Shown one piece after another: positions 59,991-64,000 of a stretch of DNA of 64,000 nt. The notes beneath the pieces are model-generated. The model was not told the DNA's origin and searched no databases. It was given only the letters and a program-made list of their open reading frames with translations. This DNA comes from JANQRA01 sp035762545 (GTDB taxonomy: Bacteria; Actinomycetota; Acidimicrobiia; Spongiisociales; ZC4RG35): NCBI GenBank assembly GCA_035762545.1, contig DASTOM010000027.1, positions 1 to 64,000 of the forward strand. The letters are read 5' to 3'. The translations under genes were made by a program, and so were the position numbers. Within the stretch, counting starts at the first letter, position 1; every line of letters starts with the position of its first letter.

Positions 59991-60035
59991 GCCGGGACGC
60001 TATCAGGGAGCGATCCCGGGTTACGATCGAATGGG

Positions 60036-60461
60036 ATGGCCTCGGTCACACTCGAGCAAGCGAATCTGATCATCGGGGGCGCATTGGACGCGTCAGTCCG
60101 TGCCGGCTATCCGCCTATGGCGGTCGTGGTGGTGGATGAATCGGGCAACGTCAGGGCTGTGCAGCGGGAAGATGGAGCGAGCATGTTCCGCGTCGACGTC
60201 GCCCTGGGCAAAGCCTGGGGCGCTGTGGCCTTCGGCGTATCGAGTGGTGAACTTGCGGCGAGGGCCGAGGGGAACCCCAACTTCTTCCTCGCGCTTTCCG
60301 CGACCGCTCAGGGACGTCTGTTGCCCCAACCGGGCGCCGTGCTGATTCGAGACGGTGCCGGCGGCCCGATACTCGGTGCCGTAGGCGCCAGTGGGGGATC
60401 AGGAGCCGAGGACGAGGAGATCTGCTCGGCGGGTGTCGTCGCCGCGGGGCTCTCGCTCTAG
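60036..60461 (+). CDS. GlcG/HbpS-like (DUF336) protein
   Basis: 141 residues: SVTLEQANLIIGGALDASV near the start, PMAVVVVDESGNVRAVQRED near 27-46, DVALGKAWGAVAFG near 54 and GAVGASGGSGAEDEEIC near 116, the ordered motifs of the GlcG/HbpS family. Members bind haem or cobalamin-type ligands, or accompany glycolate and propanediol use; function is often unknown. ATG 60036 lacks a ribosome-binding site, and TACGAT lies 9 bases upstream, so a leaderless start is likely. Convergent with the hydroxyacid oxidase gene. Confidence 0.87.
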   Translation: MASVTLEQANLIIGGALDASVRAGYPPMAVVVVDESGNVRAVQREDGASMFRVDVALGKAWGAVAFGVSSGELAARAEGNPNFFLALSATAQGRLLPQPGAVLIRDGAGGPILGAVGASGGSGAEDEEICSAGVVAAGLSL

Positions 60462-60486
60462 AGACTGCTCGGCCTGTCCCGGAGGC

Positions 60487-61518
60487 TCACTTCGCCACTG
60501 AGTCGGGGCCGAGGTCACCGATCGAACAGCGACCGATGTTCGCCATCGTGAGCCTGACCTCCTCATGGAGTATTCGCAAGGTGTCGGTCAGGGCTGTCTC
60601 CCCGCCGGCGGCCAAGGCCCAGCACTGCAGTCGACCGATGCCCACGGCCCTGGCTCCCAGGGCGACCGCTTTGCAGATCTCCGCCCCACGGGTGAAGCCA
60701 CTGTCGATCACGACCTCAACGTCAGGGATCGCCTCGACGACAGGCGGAAGGGCCTCGATGGTGCTCAGTGACTGGTCGACCATCCGCCCACCGTGATTGG
60801 ACACGTAGACGACGCTGGCTCCGCTCTCCACCGCCCGGACTGCGTCGCCCGCCGTCATGATTCCTTTGGCAATCACAGGCAGGGAGGTGCGCGATGCCAA
60901 CCAGGCGAGATCGGACCACGTGAATGCGGATCGGTAACGCCAGTCGAGACCCGGGTCGGGGATGTCCGGGCCTCCATCGGACGACCAGCGGAACCCCGAC
61001 TCGACGCTGGCGTCCCGCCGGCCGACGAGGGGTGTGTCCATGGTGACGCAGAGGGCTCCGAAACCTGCCTCTTCCACCCGTCGGACCACTTCGGCCTGCC
61101 AGGTCCGATCGCCCATGACATACATCTGGAAGACATGACGGCCGGGTGAGGTCGCCGCGACAGATCTGAACGTCGAGGGGGTGTAGATCGAGGCGAACGC
61201 CGAGATCCCGACACGGGCCGCGGCCCGGGCGGCGGCACCCGGGTCACCTCCGTCATACAAGGCCAGGGCGCCCACCGGCGCCAAGAACACGGGGAAGGCC
61301 TGGGACAGAGAGGCAAAGGAAGTCTTGGTGTCCACGTCCGATACGTCGACCCCCACGTGGGGGACCAGGGCCAGCGAGCGGATCGCAGCCTGATTCCGCT
61401 CCACCGTAGATCCCGCTCCGGCACCGGCTGCGGCCCAGGCGTGAGCGGCCGGATCGAGCCGCTCTCGGGCCGACCGGAGCACCTGATCGATCGTCTCGAA
61501 CGATGCCTCGTCAGACAT
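60487..61518 (-). CDS. FMN-dependent alpha-hydroxyacid oxidase family
   Basis: 343-residue (S)-2-hydroxyacid oxidase/dehydrogenase of the glycolate oxidase and lactate 2-monooxygenase family. Seen: GAGAGSTVERNQAAI near residue 32 (family ExTxxxN), VFLAPVGALALYDGGDP near 77, VTMDTPLVGRRD near 158, FMN Lys in PVIAKGIMTAGDAV near 215, catalytic His in VYVSNHGGRMVDQS near 240 and DSGFTRGAEICKA near 272. One familiar N-terminal active-site Tyr position is Trp (HAWAAAGAG). Overlaps the Gfo/Idh gene by eight bases. Would oxidise a 2-hydroxy acid of the pathway. Confidence 0.9.
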   Translation of the reverse strand: MSDEASFETIDQVLRSARERLDPAAHAWAAAGAGAGSTVERNQAAIRSLALVPHVGVDVSDVDTKTSFASLSQAFPVFLAPVGALALYDGGDPGAAARAAARVGISAFASIYTPSTFRSVAATSPGRHVFQMYVMGDRTWQAEVVRRVEEAGFGALCVTMDTPLVGRRDASVESGFRWSSDGGPDIPDPGLDWRYRSAFTWSDLAWLASRTSLPVIAKGIMTAGDAVRAVESGASVVYVSNHGGRMVDQSLSTIEALPPVVEAIPDVEVVIDSGFTRGAEICKAVALGARAVGIGRLQCWALAAGGETALTDTLRILHEEVRLTMANIGRCSIGDLGPDSVAK

Positions 61519-62527
61519 CTGCGGAGTACAACACGTCTACCCAGCGGCGCTCCCGGGCGGCCCTTCCGATGGCATCGCACAACTCGGCGCTGCGCAGCCC
61601 GTCCAAACCCGATGCGTACGGCTCGGTGTCGTTGAGGACGGAATCCGTGAATCCGGCTATGCACAACTTGTGCGCCTCCTGTGCCGGGTACTCGGTGGTG
61701 GTTTCGCCGTCCGCAGTGGTGACGGTGATCGAGCCGCCCTGGCGGGACCGGGTCAATCCCGACCCGATGATTCGACCGTTGGCGCCATGGATGACGATCG
61801 AGTTGGTCGGATGGGCCAGGCGCTCGTTGGCGTTCAGGTAGACCAGGGTTCCCTTCGAGAAACGGAGGAGCAGCATCGCGGTCATCTCCACGCCCATTCC
61901 CGGAGCGGGCTCGAACCCGGCACTGACCTCGACTGGCTCGTCGGCGAGGAGGACTCTGAGGAAGTCGAGGGCGTGGACACCGACGTTGTGCACGGTGCCG
62001 AGTCCGGCGAGATCGGGCTCGGCCCGCCAGTTGGTGTAATGCCTCGGTCCGGACCCGACGTCGAGTTCCACGACGGCCACCTCACCGATGGCCCCTTGGG
62101 CGATCTGGTGGGCAACATCTTTGACCCAACCGAGGTACCGGTTGTGAAAGTCGATCCCGAGCCGGACACCTGACGTCTCACAGGATCGAAGAGCACGACG
62201 TGCGTCGGCGACGTTGGTCGCCAAGGGTTTCTCGCAGAAAACGTGCTTTCCCGCGCTGGCTGCCACCTCGACCTGGTCCGCATGCAGCGAGTTCGGCGTG
62301 GCTATGTGGATTGCATCGATGTCCGGGTGTTCCGCCATCTCTTCGAAACGGTCGAATGTGAGCGGCACGTGGAATGCCCTGGCGAACGACGCGGCACGGT
62401 CCATGCTTCTGCTCGTCACCGCGATCAAGTCGCATGTGTCGAGGCTCGCCATCGCAGGCGCGGTGGTGCTCTCGACGAAGGATCCGATCCCAACGACCCC
62501 CCACCTCAGGGTGCCGGATGGGCTCAC
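61511..62527 (-). CDS. Gfo/Idh/MocA-family oxidoreductase
   Basis: 338 residues: RWGVVGIGSFVESTTAPAM near residue 8, IATPNSLHADQVEVA near 74, CEKPLATNVADARRAL near 98 and GIDFHNRYLGWVKDVA near 123. The family GxGxxG is GIGSFV, slightly changed. GTG start overlaps the amidohydrolase stop (GTGA). It is the fifth member in the window and forms, with the upstream amidohydrolase, a pair like 20511-22630. Confidence 0.9.
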   Translation of the reverse strand: MSPSGTLRWGVVGIGSFVESTTAPAMASLDTCDLIAVTSRSMDRAASFARAFHVPLTFDRFEEMAEHPDIDAIHIATPNSLHADQVEVAASAGKHVFCEKPLATNVADARRALRSCETSGVRLGIDFHNRYLGWVKDVAHQIAQGAIGEVAVVELDVGSGPRHYTNWRAEPDLAGLGTVHNVGVHALDFLRVLLADEPVEVSAGFEPAPGMGVEMTAMLLLRFSKGTLVYLNANERLAHPTNSIVIHGANGRIIGSGLTRSRQGGSITVTTADGETTTEYPAQEAHKLCIAGFTDSVLNDTEPYASGLDGLRSAELCDAIGRAARERRWVDVLYSADV

Positions 62528-63519
62528 AGCCCGAGCAGGCGGTTGGAGTTGTCAGAGAGGACGGCCTTCTTCTCCTGGTCGGTCAGCTCAGGTAGGCCAT
62601 TGACCCAGTTGACCGGGTCGTGGAGGAACATGGGCGCCGGGTAGTCGGTGCCGAGGACCACCCGATCGACGCCGACCGTATCGATCAAGTAGCGGAGCAC
62701 CGGACCGCTGTATGTGCAGCAGTCGTAGTAGAACCGGTCGAGGTAGTCGCTGGGTGGGTTGGCCTGGGCAAAACCGTCGTCGGGCCCGAACGGTGGGTTC
62801 ATCGTCCCGTCGAAGTCACCGGGGAGGGCACCGGCGACCTTGTCCATGCGGGCGATCCCATAGGGAACGTACCCGCCGCCATGACCGAGTAGCACCTTGA
62901 GGTCCGGGTGACGGTCCATGACACCGCTGAAGACGAGAGTGGCGTAGACCATGGTCCGTTCGGTCAGATTTCCCACCGCGTTGGGGAGCTTGTACCTGGG
63001 GTTGCGGGCGGTGGTGATGGTTGCCCCACCCTGATGGAAGAACAGAAGCGCACCCAGTTCCTCGGCGGCGGCGAAGAATGGGAGGAACTTGGGGTCGTCG
63101 TAGGGGGTCCCGTCGACGTGATCGTTGAGGATGATCCCCTCGAAGCCGAGTTCGCTGATCAGCCGTTCGAGCTCGGCAATCGCCGTGGGGACGTCCTGCA
63201 TCGGAACCATCCCGAGGCCACGGAAACGGTCCGGGTGCTCGTCGACCATCTCGGCGATCTCGTCGGCACACTCGCGATGGATCATCTTGGTGACGTCTAC
63301 CGCGTTGTCGTACTGGTAAAACCCGATCGTGGGAGTCACCAACTGCATCTCAACCCCGTCACGATCCATGTCGGCCAGCCGGCCGGCGAGGGGCTGTGAG
63401 AAGGTGCCGTGATGGAGTTCACCCGCGCGTTCGTCGAGTCCGTACCAATAGCCCCGGTTGCGGATCGCGTCCTTGTAACGCTCGGGGGTGACATGGGCGT
63501 GCATGTCGACTATCGGCAT
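62524..63519 (-). CDS. Amidohydrolase family 2 (ACMSD-like)
   Basis: 331 residues: PIVDMHAHVTPERY at the start (HxH), RLADMDRDGVEMQLVTPTIG near 46, FFHQGGATITTARNPRYKLP near 161 (metal His in a changed context), VLLGHGGGYVPYGI near 206 and VLGTDYPAPMFLHDP near 284. ATG 63519 has AAGGAG eight bases upstream; the frame continuing to 63582 runs into site I. Heads the minus-strand operon amidohydrolase, Gfo/Idh, hydroxyacid oxidase. More distant from the trio at 19392, 20511 and 32833. Confidence 0.9.
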   Translation of the reverse strand: MPIVDMHAHVTPERYKDAIRNRGYWYGLDERAGELHHGTFSQPLAGRLADMDRDGVEMQLVTPTIGFYQYDNAVDVTKMIHRECADEIAEMVDEHPDRFRGLGMVPMQDVPTAIAELERLISELGFEGIILNDHVDGTPYDDPKFLPFFAAAEELGALLFFHQGGATITTARNPRYKLPNAVGNLTERTMVYATLVFSGVMDRHPDLKVLLGHGGGYVPYGIARMDKVAGALPGDFDGTMNPPFGPDDGFAQANPPSDYLDRFYYDCCTYSGPVLRYLIDTVGVDRVVLGTDYPAPMFLHDPVNWVNGLPELTDQEKKAVLSDNSNRLLGL

Positions 63520-63570
63520 GGTGTGGACTCCTTCCCTTGGTACGACGACACTTCCTCGGATCTCATAAGC

Positions 63571-63586
63571 TGCATCATACATTTTG
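63571..63586. promoter_or_regulatory. Shared AT-rich divergent promoter/operator motif (site I)
   Basis: TGCATCATACATTTTG lies between the divergent amidohydrolase and aldolase genes. TGCATCATA is shared with site G and, reversed, TATGATGCA resembles the inner part of sites C and D. TACATT (plus) and TATGAT (minus) are overlapping -10 candidates. Confidence 0.6.
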
Positions 63587-63623
63587 TCGAATCAGCCCGA
63601 CCCGACCCTGAACAGGAGCCCGA

Positions 63624-64000
63624 ATGGCCAGTTTCAAAGACCGACTGCACGACGGTGAACGACTCAATTTGTTCGCAGTGGGGAGGATGTTTCACCCCAA
63701 CGTCGTCCATTACCTGGGGATGACGGGTGAATTCGACGGGTTCTGGATCGACGGAGAGCACGGCGGATTCACCACCCGGGAGATCGAGTCAGCCGTCACC
63801 GCGGGCCTGGTCTACGGGCTGGAGAGCTTCGTTCGAATCGCTCCCACCGATTACGCCGTCGTCACTCGTTGCTACGAGAGTGGCGCGGCCGGGATCATGG
63901 CGGCCCAGGTGACATCGGCCGCCCAGACCGAGGAGATAGTGAGTTGGGCCAAGTTCCACCCGAGGGGGCGCCGCGGTCTCAATCCTCTAGGGCACGATGG
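63624..64000 (+). CDS. HpcH/HpaI aldolase, 3' end cut by window edge
   Basis: The first 125 residues are visible of a family usually about 255 long. Seen: LNLFAVGRMFHPNVVHYLGM near residue 14, FDGFWIDGEHGGFTTREIE near 37 (family DxEH, metal region), SFVRIAPTDYAVVTRCYESG near 66 and GAAGIMAAQVTSAAQTEEIV near 86, the ordered motifs of 2-keto-3-deoxy acid aldolases. AGGAG five bases before the ATG. Divergent from the amidohydrolase operon across site I. It would cleave a 2-oxo-4-hydroxy acid to pyruvate or a related 2-oxo acid and an aldehyde. Confidence 0.9.
   Translation, partial: MASFKDRLHDGERLNLFAVGRMFHPNVVHYLGMTGEFDGFWIDGEHGGFTTREIESAVTAGLVYGLESFVRIAPTDYAVVTRCYESGAAGIMAAQVTSAAQTEEIVSWAKFHPRGRRGLNPLGHD

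Noticed and set aside
1..64000. CRISPR arrays, tRNA or rRNA genes, insertion sequences, prophage genes
   Set aside because: Looked for repeats, cloverleaf-like arms, transposase or integrase motifs and found none that could be supported.

Overview
The window is dense, GC-rich DNA. It uses many GTG and TTG starts, translationally coupled genes (ATGA, GTGA or TTGA overlaps) and several apparently leaderless starts. It also encodes F420-type enzymes (an LLM oxidoreductase and a Ddn-like protein). Together these point to an actinobacterium; an Acidimicrobiia-like lineage is my inference. About 64 genes are called and no gap without a gene exceeds 200 bases. I saw no rRNA, tRNA, CRISPR array, insertion sequence or phage gene.

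Layout. 1-8213: an acyl-CoA dehydrogenase (cut by the left edge) diverges from a six-gene coupled operon (cyclase-type hydrolase, CitE-like lyase, Gfo/Idh/MocA dehydrogenase, CaiB-type CoA-transferase, LLM oxidoreductase, ADP-forming acyl-CoA synthetase). 8283-16026: aldo/keto reductase, amidohydrolase, a membrane-anchored repeat protein, a four-gene SsuABC/TauABC-like ABC importer, and a lone divergent ATPase. 16085-23691: a fumarylacetoacetase-family/GntR/PDC-lactonase-like/HIBADH/amidohydrolase operon, then an amidohydrolase and two Gfo/Idh genes. 23698-33828: an FAD-monooxygenase/cupin/hydrolase/CinA/MFS operon, a carboxymuconolactone-decarboxylase-family gene with a Gfo/Idh gene, a Zn-alcohol dehydrogenase, a second GntR regulator, a DMT exporter and another amidohydrolase. 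33884-41763: ordinary genes (MFS, ABC-F, Ddn-like, K+/H+ antiporter pair, two CNNM/CorC proteins). 41892-54529: a six-gene operon (HMGL-type synthase, M24 protein, PEP-synthase-like phosphotransferase, HIBADH, orphan xanthine-dehydrogenase-type large subunit, SDR) diverging from a TRAP-SBP-like/SDR/cupin/Ldh2/amidohydrolase operon. 54571-64000: a membrane sensor-like protein, a second copy of the four-gene ABC importer, a probable selenocysteine peroxiredoxin, a GlcG-like protein, an FMN hydroxyacid oxidase, Gfo/Idh, amidohydrolase and the start of an HpcH aldolase.

How it works together. Two importers, two exporters, six TIM-barrel amidohydrolases, five Gfo/Idh/MocA dehydrogenases, three aldol/Claisen-type lyases or synthases and several CoA enzymes look like a catabolic super-cluster for ring-derived or dicarboxylic acids. 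The substrate cannot be read from the sequence. Nine catabolic or transport promoters carry a similar AT-rich motif (a TGCA-ATAT-A-GATC theme). I infer a common regulon run by the two FCD-type GntR proteins encoded here.

The most notable single item is the gene at 59475-59990. A peroxiredoxin frame is interrupted by one TGA exactly at the peroxidatic cysteine, followed by a plausible bacterial SECIS hairpin.
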